Part shown: one piece after another, positions 22,474-30,147 of the stretch
Numbering within the stretch: the first letter of the stretch is position 1
How the letters are laid out: each line of letters begins with the position of its first letter
Assembly: GCA_947649205.1 (NCBI GenBank)
Contig: CANSQM010000001.1
Coordinates: 1-64,000 of the forward strand
Reading direction: 5' to 3'
DNA from: an uncultured Enterorhabdus sp.
GTDB lineage: Bacteria > Actinomycetota > Coriobacteriia > Coriobacteriales > Eggerthellaceae
DNA: 64,000 bases
The notes under the pieces: model-generated
Databases searched by the model: none
Seen by the model: the letters and a program-made list of their open reading frames with translations, nothing else
What the model was told of the DNA's origin: nothing
Position numbers and translations under genes: made by a program

Positions 22474-23724
22474 GTGATGGGCGCCCGGCGGGTAGGGAAG
22501 ACAACCACCATCCGAGAGTTCGCGCGTGTCCATTACGAGCAGGTGGCCGAGATAAACTTCTTCCAGAACGCCACCGCCGTCGAGACCATCGACGCCGCTG
22601 TCGATGCCGAAGATCTCCTGCTGCGCATCTCCGCCTTGAGCCGCGTGGAAATGAAGGAGGGCGACACCCTCATTTTCCTCGACGAGGTGCAAGAATGTTC
22701 GGATGTGCTCACGTTGGTAAAGTTCCTGCTCGAGGGAACTTCCTACGATGTGATCCTCTCAGGATCGTTGCTGGGCCTCGATGCCTTCCCCGCGCGGTCG
22801 CTGCCCGTTGGCTATCTGCAGATCATGGATATGTATCCGCTCGACTTCGAGGAGTTCTGCTGGGCGCGCGGCGTTCCCGCTGCGGTGCTCGAGCGAGCGC
22901 GTCAGGCGGTGTGCGATGGAGAGGAGGTCCCCGACTTCATTCACGAGATGCTCATCGACGAGTTCTACCGCTACCTCTTGGTTGGGGGAATGCCCGATAC
23001 CGTGCGGGCGTTCGTCGACTCCAACGATCTGGTCAAGACGCGCAACAGCCAAAGGGCAATCGTCGATCTTTACGAGTGCGATATAGCGAAATATGTGGTC
23101 GACAAAACCGAGGCGCGGCAGATCGAGATGGTGTACGAGTCGGTTCCCGCGCAACTGAACAAGCCGAACAAGCGCTTCAAGTACACGCGCCTTGGCAAGA
23201 ACCTGCGTTTCGCGAATTTGGAAACGGCGTTCGATTGGCTGGAAAGCGCCGGCATCGTGCTGCAGACGGAGCGCGTGACCGAGCCGGTCTTTCCCCTGAG
23301 GCTTTCGGCTGATAGAAATGCGTTCAAGCTGTACATGAACGACGTGGGGCTGCTGACCTCGCAGCTTATGGGGGAGGTGGACATAGAGATACTGAACCGC
23401 AAGTCGAGCATCAATTTCGGCTCGGTTTTCGAAAACGTCGCTGCTCAGGAGTTGCGCTGCCACGGGTTCGATCTGTTCTACTACAACACGAGCAAGGTCG
23501 GGGAGATCGATTTCGTTCTGCAGGATCGCCAGGGCGGCATCACGCTTTGCGAGATAAAGTCGGGCAAGGATTATCGCCGCCACAGCGCTCTGAATAACTT
23601 GCTCGGCACGAAGAACTATCAATTCAAGCGAGCGCTCGTGTTCTGTGAGTCCAATGTCGCGGAAGAGGGGCCGATAACGTACTTGCCTATGTACGCCATG
23701 GGGTTTATCGGAGAGGCGCGGTAG
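22474..23724 (+). CDS. AAA ATPase with C-terminal DUF4143 domain (1)
   Basis: 416 residues from the restart GTG 22474 (ATG 22477 follows). Walker A GARRVGKT (3-10) and Walker B IFLDEVQ (Asp70, Glu71) are intact. A sensor-type ILSGS motif follows, then the helical middle. The C-terminal DUF4143 domain ends in a PD-(D/E)XK-like strand pattern (VGEIDFVLQ...LCEIKSG). Family function is unknown; many copies occur in gut anaerobes. The natural start is 69 nt upstream but separated by TAG 22462, so this copy may be poorly expressed. It sits between the response regulator and its probable target operon. Confidence 0.75.
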   Translation: MMGARRVGKTTTIREFARVHYEQVAEINFFQNATAVETIDAAVDAEDLLLRISALSRVEMKEGDTLIFLDEVQECSDVLTLVKFLLEGTSYDVILSGSLLGLDAFPARSLPVGYLQIMDMYPLDFEEFCWARGVPAAVLERARQAVCDGEEVPDFIHEMLIDEFYRYLLVGGMPDTVRAFVDSNDLVKTRNSQRAIVDLYECDIAKYVVDKTEARQIEMVYESVPAQLNKPNKRFKYTRLGKNLRFANLETAFDWLESAGIVLQTERVTEPVFPLRLSADRNAFKLYMNDVGLLTSQLMGEVDIEILNRKSSINFGSVFENVAAQELRCHGFDLFYYNTSKVGEIDFVLQDRQGGITLCEIKSGKDYRRHSALNNLLGTKNYQFKRALVFCESNVAEEGPITYLPMYAMGFIGEAR

Positions 23725-23729
23725 GGTGC

Positions 23730-23763
23730 CAAATCCTAAAATGAAACGTCGACAAATCCTAAA
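23730..23763 (+). repeat. Short direct repeat with 23-nt period after the ATPase
   Basis: CAAATCCTAAA occurs at 23730-23740 and 23753-23763, a 23-nt step, right after the ATPase stop. The period equals that of the array at 46294. It may be the remnant of another repeat array, but two units are little evidence. Confidence 0.45.
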
Positions 23764-23795
23764 CCGCCCCGTTCAAAGCCTATGGCAGTGCTCTC

Positions 23796-23834
23796 TTAAT
23801 TTCCAGTTAATATCAACTTAACCCAAAGCTTAGG
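23796..23834 (+). promoter_or_regulatory. Array of TTAAT-type elements at 11-nt steps before the molybdopterin operon
   Basis: TTAAT at 23796 and 23807, TTAAC at 23818 and TTAGG at 23830 lie at 11, 11 and 12 nt steps. The segment closely resembles 19668-19706 before the kinase gene, including the order TTAAT, TTAAT, then TTAGG. This suggests that the adjacent response regulator controls both its own operon and this enzyme. Confidence 0.6.
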
Positions 23835-23985
23835 TGCGGCGTATCGCCATTAACAGGGGGCTTCGGCACAATGGGATCATCGAAAGGATCAGAGGAGGAC
23901 CTTTCAACCGAGGCTGGACGAGAGCGCCGATCCCTCCCCGCCGCTCTCGTCCGCCCTAAACCCGAGGGAGAGAGAGGAGTATGAC

Positions 23986-26463
23986 ATGACCGAATCGAAG
24001 ACGGATAGGGGTTTCTCGCGCAGGAGCTTCATCAAGGGAGCCGCCGCGCTCACCGCCGCCGGCGCCCTGGCCGGTTGCGCGCCAGCAAAAGAGAACTTGT
24101 CGGAGACTGGCGGTGAGGCGACGAAGGAAATTCCAGAAACGCAGGTATACGCAGGTTGTTGCCGTTCCCAATGTCTCAATGCCTGCCACCTCAATGTGCA
24201 TGTGCGCGATGGGCAGATCGTACGCACTACGGCACGAGATCTGCCGAATCCTGCCTGGAACAGAATTTGTCCCAAAGGCCTATCGCATCCTGAGCGTGTT
24301 TACAGCTCTGAGCGCGTCAAATATCCGATGCGTCGCGTTGGCGCACGAGGCACGATGGAATTCGAGCGCATTTCATGGGATGAAGCGATCGAGGAAATAA
24401 CGACTAAGTGGAAGTCGTACTCTGATGAGTATGGATCGCAGTCCATCGCGATGTTCACGGGTAGCGGAAACGGCGGTTTATGCGGCGGTTCGCCTCAGCC
24501 GGGGTCGGGGATGCTCTATTTCCAGAATTTGGTTGGGTTTTCGACTATGAGACAGGATCGCGACAATAGTATCATTGACCGTATGACCAAGATGCTTGGC
24601 GGTGGAGTGTGGGGCGGCGGAATAAACCCCGAGAAGTTCGGCGATGCGAAGACGCTTATCATCTGGGGTTCTAATCCGGTTATCTCAGAGAAGCAGCTTA
24701 CACATTTCATTTTGGAGGCCAGGGAAAGCGGCACGCAGGTAATTAGCGTCGACATTACTTACAACACCATGGTATCCAAGTCGGACAAGTTCATCCCTGT
24801 TTTTCCAAGCTCCGATGGGGCGCTGGCCCTTGGTGCGCTGTACGAAATATTCGAGCAGGGATGGCAGGACGAAGAATTCATTCGCGATCATACAGAGGCT
24901 CCATTTCTCGTCAAAGACGATCATACCTTTCTGCGCATGAGTGAACTGGGTGTTGAGCCCACTGTTGTCAAGAACGCAAAAGGCGAGGAGGTTCCGAACG
25001 ATCCTTTTGCCGTATGGGATGAAGAGGCCGGTGCGGCTGTCTCGTTTGAAAAGGCCGTTCGTCCGACGCTCGAGGACGTGCCCCCCATCAACGGCATATC
25101 CGTCGTGACTGTCTATGAGCTCATAAGAGCTGAAGTGGGAAAATGGACCGTTGAACGTGCTTCGGAGGCGTGCGGTGTCCCTGCTGATGAGATTAGAGAA
25201 CTCGCTCGAATCTATGCCCAAGAAGGGCCGGTGATGGGGTACTTGCAATTCGGGATCAATCAATACAACAACGGCACTTACAGCTATGGATGCATTTATG
25301 CGCTGCATCTCATTACGGGTAATCTGGGGAAACCTGGTGCGGGTGCCGGAATGTGCAGCGTAGCTGCTATGGGAAATTCGGAAGGAATCTACGCGACGCC
25401 CGATAAGGACGGTAACCTTCCCCAGGGCCCAGGGCCGGTGTTGAATTGGAATACCATCTATTCCATTCAGCAGACGGGTAAGCGTCTCGGAGAGCCCTTT
25501 CCGCTCAAGAGCTTTTATGTGACATGCTCGAATCCCATTGTCTGTCAAACGGAGCATCTGACGAATGTGAAGATGTTCGAGGAGATCGAATTTGTCGTTG
25601 TGCAGGAAATGACGTTTACCGAAACAGCTCGGTATGCCGATATCATTCTGCCGGCTTGCCATTGGTTCGAATGTGTGGATATTCACGTTCGAGCGCTTTG
25701 GATGCCCTATCTCAAGTGGAACGAAAAGGCCATCGAGCCGCTTTACGAGAGCAAGCCTGATTTTGAAATCTACAAACTGCTTGCCGCGGGAATGGGCTAT
25801 GGCGACCAGTTCAATTGGGACGAAGAGGAGCATATTCGAAAATACCTCGATATAGACTCCATGAGGGCGCAGGGTATCACATTGGAAGCTCTGAAAGAGC
25901 AAAAGGCAATGTGGCAAGGGCCTCAAGTGGATTACGCCTTTGAAGGCGGCATCTTCGGGACTCCCACCAAAAGGGCGCGCTTCTACCAGGAAAATCCCGC
26001 TCCCGACATGAACTGGGGACAGGAGTTCGATCCGGAGAAGGAACGGCTCTTTCTTTACTGGGAGCCTGCCTTGGAAGCCCATCCGTCGCTGCCTTTGCGG
26101 GAAAAATACCCCTTTAGCGTTTGTTCTGATCATATGAGAACGCGAACCCATACTCAGTGGTGGGACGTCCACTCTCTCAAAGAATTCGAGCGTCAGCCTA
26201 TCGTGCGCATCAATCCTTTGGATGCGGAGGAATATGGGATTGCCGAAGGAGACAAGGTCAAACTCTACAACGATCGAGGACATGCGGTCCTGGTTGCCAC
26301 GATAAATGCGGGACAGCAACGAGGGGCACTCTCGTGCCCGCGTAGCTATCAGGCGTGGGAATTTATCGATGGCAATACAGCCGACATATCTTTCAGCGAA
26401 TACAATCAAGCTTGCGCAGATCAGTCTTACAACGATGTTGCTGTCGCAATTGAGAAGATGTAA
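23986..26463 (+). CDS. Tat-exported molybdopterin oxidoreductase (DMSO reductase family), catalytic subunit 1
   Basis: 825 residues. A twin-arginine signal (SRRSFIKG, Arg12-Arg13) ends in a lipobox-type LAGC (Cys31). A [4Fe-4S] site follows: C59-x3-C63-x3-C67...C95. Molybdopterin-binding regions include IIWGSNPV and the C-terminal domain (VRINPLDAEEYGIAEGDKVKLYNDRG). The substrate cannot be told. It forms an operon with a four-cluster ferredoxin and a TorD chaperone, but no DmsC/NrfD anchor is present. Third codon positions are much richer in A/T than in neighbouring genes, suggesting later acquisition. Confidence 0.9.
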   Translation: MTESKTDRGFSRRSFIKGAAALTAAGALAGCAPAKENLSETGGEATKEIPETQVYAGCCRSQCLNACHLNVHVRDGQIVRTTARDLPNPAWNRICPKGLSHPERVYSSERVKYPMRRVGARGTMEFERISWDEAIEEITTKWKSYSDEYGSQSIAMFTGSGNGGLCGGSPQPGSGMLYFQNLVGFSTMRQDRDNSIIDRMTKMLGGGVWGGGINPEKFGDAKTLIIWGSNPVISEKQLTHFILEARESGTQVISVDITYNTMVSKSDKFIPVFPSSDGALALGALYEIFEQGWQDEEFIRDHTEAPFLVKDDHTFLRMSELGVEPTVVKNAKGEEVPNDPFAVWDEEAGAAVSFEKAVRPTLEDVPPINGISVVTVYELIRAEVGKWTVERASEACGVPADEIRELARIYAQEGPVMGYLQFGINQYNNGTYSYGCIYALHLITGNLGKPGAGAGMCSVAAMGNSEGIYATPDKDGNLPQGPGPVLNWNTIYSIQQTGKRLGEPFPLKSFYVTCSNPIVCQTEHLTNVKMFEEIEFVVVQEMTFTETARYADIILPACHWFECVDIHVRALWMPYLKWNEKAIEPLYESKPDFEIYKLLAAGMGYGDQFNWDEEEHIRKYLDIDSMRAQGITLEALKEQKAMWQGPQVDYAFEGGIFGTPTKRARFYQENPAPDMNWGQEFDPEKERLFLYWEPALEAHPSLPLREKYPFSVCSDHMRTRTHTQWWDVHSLKEFERQPIVRINPLDAEEYGIAEGDKVKLYNDRGHAVLVATINAGQQRGALSCPRSYQAWEFIDGNTADISFSEYNQACADQSYNDVAVAIEKM

Positions 26464-26477
26464 GGGGGAATGTCGCG

Positions 26478-27140
26478 ATGACTCATTATGGAATGGCAAT
26501 TGATCTGGTGCGCTGCATTGGGTGTCAAGCCTGTGCCGAGGCATGCAAGATATCCAATAATCTGCCAAAAGAACTTGTGTATAACGTCGTCTACACCAAA
26601 TCGAATGATATTTGGGATGATTTTGGCACGGCGGTGGCGCGAGGAGCGGTGGCAAACGATAACGCCGGTGGTGAATTCCCCAACTGCATACTGTCCTTTT
26701 TACCTGTGCAATGCCAGCATTGCGCCGAACCTTCTTGTCTTTCGGTGTGCCCGACGGGAGCTACGCAGAAACGCGAGGATGGCATCGTTTGGGTTGATTC
26801 CGAGCTTTGCATTGGCTGCGAGAGCTGCACTAAGGCTTGTCCCTACGACGGAGTGCGCACACTTATCAGCGACAATCCCGAGCATTATCTTGAAATGGCG
26901 GTAGGCGAGTTTGACGCGCCTCCCCATAATCCGGGCACGGTAGAGAAGTGCACCTTCTGCTATAACCTTATCGATCGCAATGACGTACCCGCCTGCATGC
27001 AGCTGTGTCCGGGGCGCGCCCGCTACTGGGGCGATTTGGATGATCCCGATTCAGATGTGTCGAAGGCCATTGAGGGACGCGAGACGGCTTTCTTGAGAGA
27101 TGATGCGGGCACGCAGCCGAGTGTGTACTACTTAAAGTAG
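26478..27140 (+). CDS. Four-cluster ferredoxin subunit (DmsB-type)
   Basis: 220 residues with four cysteine groups for [4Fe-4S] clusters: CIGCQACAEAC, CQHCAEPSCLSVCPTG, CIGCESCTKACPYD and CTFCYNL...CMQLCPGRA. No signal peptide; DmsB-type proteins are co-exported with the Tat-bearing catalytic partner. It lies 14 nt after that gene and passes electrons to it. Codon use is A/T-rich like its partner. Confidence 0.92.
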   Translation: MTHYGMAIDLVRCIGCQACAEACKISNNLPKELVYNVVYTKSNDIWDDFGTAVARGAVANDNAGGEFPNCILSFLPVQCQHCAEPSCLSVCPTGATQKREDGIVWVDSELCIGCESCTKACPYDGVRTLISDNPEHYLEMAVGEFDAPPHNPGTVEKCTFCYNLIDRNDVPACMQLCPGRARYWGDLDDPDSDVSKAIEGRETAFLRDDAGTQPSVYYLK

Positions 27141-27184
27141 GGATCGGGGTCGAGACGGTTCAAGATCCTCCAGGTAAATGAGGC

Positions 27185-27214
27185 AAACGGGCACCCGATA
27201 ACGGTGCCCGTTTT
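27185..27214 (+). terminator. Hairpin terminator/attenuator between ferredoxin and chaperone genes
   Basis: An 11-bp perfect stem AAACGGGCACC/GGTGCCCGTTT with a 7-nt loop, ending in TTTT. It lies only 19 nt before the chaperone start, so it may reduce chaperone expression relative to the enzyme. Confidence 0.75.
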
Positions 27215-27232
27215 GGGAAGGGATGTGAAGCA

Positions 27233-27946
27233 ATGGAAAACCAAGACAGTTTGAGGTTTATTGTCGGTCGGGCAGATGCGTGTGAACTTCTTGCAACCAC
27301 TTTTTCCTTTCCAACTCGCGTCTTGGCGGGTGCCGTTGTTGATGGGGCGTATGGCGGTGATGTGGCATCCTGCCTCGGTGATATGGGGATTGGCTCAAAG
27401 GCAAGAGAGATCGAGGGATTGTTGAGAAAAATATGCAAGGACAACGTCGAAGATCTGTTTCATCGTCTTCGGCGGGATCATACGGTGCTCTACCTCCTTC
27501 CCGGTGGAGAGGCGGCGGTGTGGCCTTACGAGGCAGCATTTCGCCATGGGAGCCTCGGTCATGATGGTTTGCCCGTGCTGTTTCGCTCGCCGTGTCAGCT
27601 CGATGTGGAGCGGCATATGCGCGAGGCGGGGGTGATGCCCGCGGATGCTCGCCGCGAGCCCTCTGATAGCGTGTGGAATGAGCTCTCGTTCCTGTCGTAT
27701 TTGTATGGCAGCCTGGCGGCAGCGTTGCATGAGGACCGCGATGATGACGCGGCTTTGTGGCGTGCCCGGATTGCGGCATTTTGGAATGAGCACGCATCAC
27801 GGTGGCTGCCTGATTTCATGAAGCAGACCCAGGAGGCGGTCGCACGGCTGTCCCGCGGTGCCGAGTACGGAGTCTTCGCCGCTCTAGGCCAGGTAGCGCT
27901 CGCGGCCATCGCTGAGGACGTGGCTCCTGTGATGCCCGCTTCTTAA
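27233..27946 (+). CDS. TorD/DmsD-type molybdoenzyme chaperone
   Basis: 237 residues, all-helical, matching the TorD family: ELLATTFSFPTRVL near the N-terminus, the LRRDHTVLYLLPGGEAAVWPYEAAF segment (variant of the family's Y-x-x-LF and P-Y-x-S motifs) and ELSFLSYLY. Such chaperones guard the Tat signal and cofactor loading of the partner enzyme. It belongs functionally with the molybdopterin oxidoreductase upstream. Confidence 0.82.
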   Translation: MENQDSLRFIVGRADACELLATTFSFPTRVLAGAVVDGAYGGDVASCLGDMGIGSKAREIEGLLRKICKDNVEDLFHRLRRDHTVLYLLPGGEAAVWPYEAAFRHGSLGHDGLPVLFRSPCQLDVERHMREAGVMPADARREPSDSVWNELSFLSYLYGSLAAALHEDRDDDAALWRARIAAFWNEHASRWLPDFMKQTQEAVARLSRGAEYGVFAALGQVALAAIAEDVAPVMPAS

Positions 27947-28078
27947 GAGAAGAGGTGTGTCCCAAGGCAGGGTGTCTCGCGGGCGTTTGTCGCTAGTGGA
28001 AGTTGGGCGCTGTTTTCACGTGAATGCCCATAGCAAGGGGGCGAGATCGAGGTGGATTTCCCCATGGTTCTCGTCGGG

Positions 28079-28182
28079 ACAGCGAGCGGGGCGCGGCTCC
28101 CCGGCGGCGCGGCGACGGTGCGCGGCGGGCACCGGGTGCGGTTCCCCCACGTCATTTCTACGGTTTCGGGATGCTAGGCTGT
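28079..28182 (+). repeat. Dispersed intergenic repeat, copy 2
   Basis: Nearly the same 100-nt sequence recurs at about 29009-29110: a GGCTCC segment, GCGGCGCGGCGACGGTGCGC, then CACGTCATTTCTACGGTTT and CGGGATGCTAGGCT. The last part resembles an extended -10 element (TG-C-TAGGCT). Confidence 0.8.
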
Positions 28183-28283
28183 GCCGGCATTGGCGGCCCG
28201 GTTCTGCGGAGGTGCGGGAATGGCATATAGGACAAGCTTTGCCGGCATGGCGTTTCAGCTGGAACGACTGCATCCTTGGAATG

Positions 28284-28292
28284 TGGTACAAT
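28284..28292 (+). promoter_or_regulatory. Extended -10 promoter element of the toxin-antitoxin operon
   Basis: TGG-TACAAT, a good extended -10 match, lies 27 nt before the antitoxin ATG. No clear -35 is visible. Confidence 0.5.
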
Positions 28293-28318
28293 TAGGCCAT
28301 ATTCCTAAGGAGGCATTG

Positions 28319-28585
28319 ATGGCTACCTGCGTTCCCGTGAGAGACCTGAAGAGTACGGCCGAGTTCGCTGCTCTCGTTGAGCGCGAGCACGATGTGGCGG
28401 TGACGAAAAACGGCTACGAGATCATGCACTGTCTCAGCGAGCATGAGTACCGCATCGTCCAAGACGAGGTGGCGCGCGCTCGATTGCTCTCCCGCATGCT
28501 GCTTGCGGAGCAGGAAATGGAGGCCGACGCCTACGGCGACTACGACGAGTTCGCGGCCTCGCTCAGGAATGAATATGGCCTGTAA
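28319..28585 (+). CDS. Phd/YefM-type antitoxin
   Basis: 88 residues. The N-terminal half (VPVRDLKSTAEFAALVEREHDVAVTKNGYEIMHCLSEHEYRI) fits the Phd/YefM fold that binds operator DNA; the acidic C-terminus would neutralise the toxin. ATG 28319 has AAGGAGG 5 nt upstream. Its end overlaps the toxin gene by 11 bp, typical for such pairs. Confidence 0.75.
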   Translation: MATCVPVRDLKSTAEFAALVEREHDVAVTKNGYEIMHCLSEHEYRIVQDEVARARLLSRMLLAEQEMEADAYGDYDEFAASLRNEYGL

Positions 28586-28880
28586 GAAGGTCATTCTCGA
28601 TGAGGCGCAGCGGGAGTACCGCACCATCGCCTCCTATTTGGCCGAAGTTCTCAAGAGCCCGCAGGCGGCAGCCAACTTCATGGATACGTTCGACAGGCAG
28701 TTGTCCCTGATTGCGGAGACCCCCGAGATATTCGCCCTGTCCCGCGTGCCCGAGTTGGCCGCGCGGGGATACCGCACGGCTCTGGCGAACAACTACATCA
28801 TGCTGTACAAAGTGCATGAAGGTATGGTTGTCGTGGCCCACGTATTCCACCAAACCCAAGACTACGCTCGCCTCGTGTAA
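28575..28880 (+). CDS. RelE/ParE-superfamily toxin
   Basis: 101 residues: KKVILDEAQREYRTIASYLAEVLKSPQAAANFMDTFDRQLSLIAETPEIFALSRVPELAARGYRTALANNYIMLYKVHEGMVVVAHVFHQTQDYARLV. The order of helix hairpin, LAARGYR, and the YK...V...VFHQTQDY C-terminus is that of RelE/ParE toxins. Whether it acts on mRNA or gyrase cannot be told. ATG 28575 is preferred (AGGA 6 nt upstream); ATG 28569 is also possible. Confidence 0.82.
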   Translation: MACKKVILDEAQREYRTIASYLAEVLKSPQAAANFMDTFDRQLSLIAETPEIFALSRVPELAARGYRTALANNYIMLYKVHEGMVVVAHVFHQTQDYARLV

Positions 28881-28881
28881 C

Positions 28882-28909
28882 GCCATCAATCTTACATTCT
28901 TGTCGGTGG
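28882..28909 (+). repeat. 28-nt direct repeat, left copy
   Basis: The 28 bases starting GCCATCAATCTTACATTCTT occur identically at 30039-30066. The similarity fades over the next 20 nt. The two copies bracket the dispersed-repeat copy 3 and the Rpn gene. Confidence 0.85.
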
Positions 28910-29008
28910 CCCGATCGGGGTCCCGCGAGGCCGAGGACTGAAGGTTGCTCCGGGAGCTACTCCGCTGCGGGTGGGATGAGACTCTGCCCCGGCCGAGTTG
29001 CGACTTTG

Positions 29009-29110
29009 CGGCGAACAGGGCACGGCTCCACAGCGGCGCGGCGACGGTGCGCGGCGGGTGTCAGGTACGGTTTTCCCACGTCATCTCCACGGTTTCGGGA
29101 TGCTAGGCTT
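29009..29110 (+). repeat. Dispersed intergenic repeat, copy 3
   Basis: It matches copy 2 over about 100 nt with scattered changes, including GCGGCGCGGCGACGGTGCGC and CACGGTTTCGGGATGCTAGG. It lies just before the Rpn gene and in the same orientation. The surrounding 28881-29150 stretch holds no gene. Confidence 0.8.
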
Positions 29111-29150
29111 CTCTTGACGTAATAGAGAATCGAGAGAAGGGCGGCGCAGG

Positions 29151-29993
29151 ATGCTTCAGAGGATGGTTGATTTCTCCAATGGTTGGATGTTCAATCTGGT
29201 CATGACCGATGAGTCGATTTGCCGCGATGTCATCAAGGCGGTGCTGGACATCGATGTCGTGCGCATCGACTATCTGAACGCCGAGCAGGTCGTCGATCCA
29301 TCGCCTGAGAACCGCGGCATTCGCATGGACGTGTACGCCAAGGAGAGCGGTTTTCCCGAGCGCGTGTACGATCTCGAGATGCAGGCGCAGCCGGAACTGC
29401 GACTGGGAAAGCGGTTTCGCTACTACCAGTCGGCCCTCGATGTGCGCGAGCTTCCCTCGGGCGGCGACTACGACCAGCTGCCCGAGAGCTTCATCGTCTT
29501 TCTGTGCAGCCAAGATCCCTTCGGCTACGACGTCCCGCTCTATCGTTTCGAGCGCACGTGCGATCTGGTTCCCGAATTGCCCCTGGGCGATGGGTCCCAT
29601 TGGCTCGCTCTTAATGCGAGGGCCTGGGAGGCTGCAGAGGGCGAGGCCTTGGCCGATCTGCTAAGATATATGCAAACGGGCAGGGTCTCGGGGCCGCTTT
29701 CGCGCAAGATCGATGCGGCGGTCGTGAAGGCCAACGAGAATCGGAAGTGGGTGGAGCAGGTGTGGTCGGTCAGCACCATCGTGGAGAACGCCGAGCGCCG
29801 AGAACGCATTCGGGGCCGCATGCTTCAGGAAGAGGCTCGGGGAGAAGGTCGCGAAGAAGGTCGCGAGGAAGGTGAGGCCCGCTTCGCCTCCCTGGCTTCG
29901 CAGCTGATCGAAGCGGGGCGCCTCGATGATTTGAGCCGCGCTTCGGCCGACCCCGCCTATCGCCAAAGCCTCTATCAAGAGCTGGGCCTGTAG
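29151..29993 (+). CDS. Rpn/PD-(D/E)XK-family putative nuclease (COG5464)
   Basis: 280 residues. The N-terminal part fits the Rpn/PDDEXK_2 family: SNGWMFNLVMTDESICRDVIKAVLDIDV, then the catalytic pattern Asp60 (RMDVYAKES) and Glu76-x-Gln78 (YDLEMQAQ), followed by RFRYYQSALD. The C-terminus contains a charged repeat (GEGREEGREEGE) and a helical tail, both common in this family. E. coli Rpn proteins are DNA nucleases linked to recombination and phage defence. It is bracketed by a 28-nt direct repeat. Confidence 0.85.
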   Translation: MLQRMVDFSNGWMFNLVMTDESICRDVIKAVLDIDVVRIDYLNAEQVVDPSPENRGIRMDVYAKESGFPERVYDLEMQAQPELRLGKRFRYYQSALDVRELPSGGDYDQLPESFIVFLCSQDPFGYDVPLYRFERTCDLVPELPLGDGSHWLALNARAWEAAEGEALADLLRYMQTGRVSGPLSRKIDAAVVKANENRKWVEQVWSVSTIVENAERRERIRGRMLQEEARGEGREEGREEGEARFASLASQLIEAGRLDDLSRASADPAYRQSLYQELGL

Positions 29994-30038
29994 CGCCCGG
30001 GGAGCGGACGCCTCCCAGGCTCTCGCGTTCTTAGTCGT

Positions 30039-30066
30039 GCCATCAATCTTACATTCTTGTCGGTGG
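30039..30066 (+). repeat. 28-nt direct repeat, right copy
   Basis: Identical over 28 nt to 28882-28909, starting GCCATCAATCTTACATTCTT. It lies between the Rpn stop and the promoter of the polyprenyl synthase gene. Confidence 0.85.
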
Positions 30067-30097
30067 GCTGATCGGGACCGCGCGGGGGCGGGGGCCG

Positions 30098-30106
30098 TGG
30101 TATTAT
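30098..30106 (+). promoter_or_regulatory. Extended -10 promoter of the polyprenyl synthase gene
   Basis: TGG-TATTAT lies 42 nt before the ATG. It is the same extended -10 style seen before the antitoxin gene and thrC. Confidence 0.5.
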
Positions 30107-30147
30107 GATTCGATGCTGAAACGATCGACCTACGGCAAGAAAGCGCT

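Larger units (their letters stand above)
27947..28318. other. Intergenic accessory region before the toxin-antitoxin pair
   Basis: No gene is supported in this 370-nt stretch. It holds copy 2 of the dispersed repeat (about 28079-28182) and an extended -10 element TGG-TACAAT (28284-28292) that probably drives the antitoxin gene. Confidence 0.5.

Noticed and set aside
28882..30066. 28-nt repeats as transposon ends
   Set aside because: They are direct and not inverted, and no transposase with a DDE or serine/tyrosine recombinase motif lies between them; the Rpn protein is a nuclease-family member.
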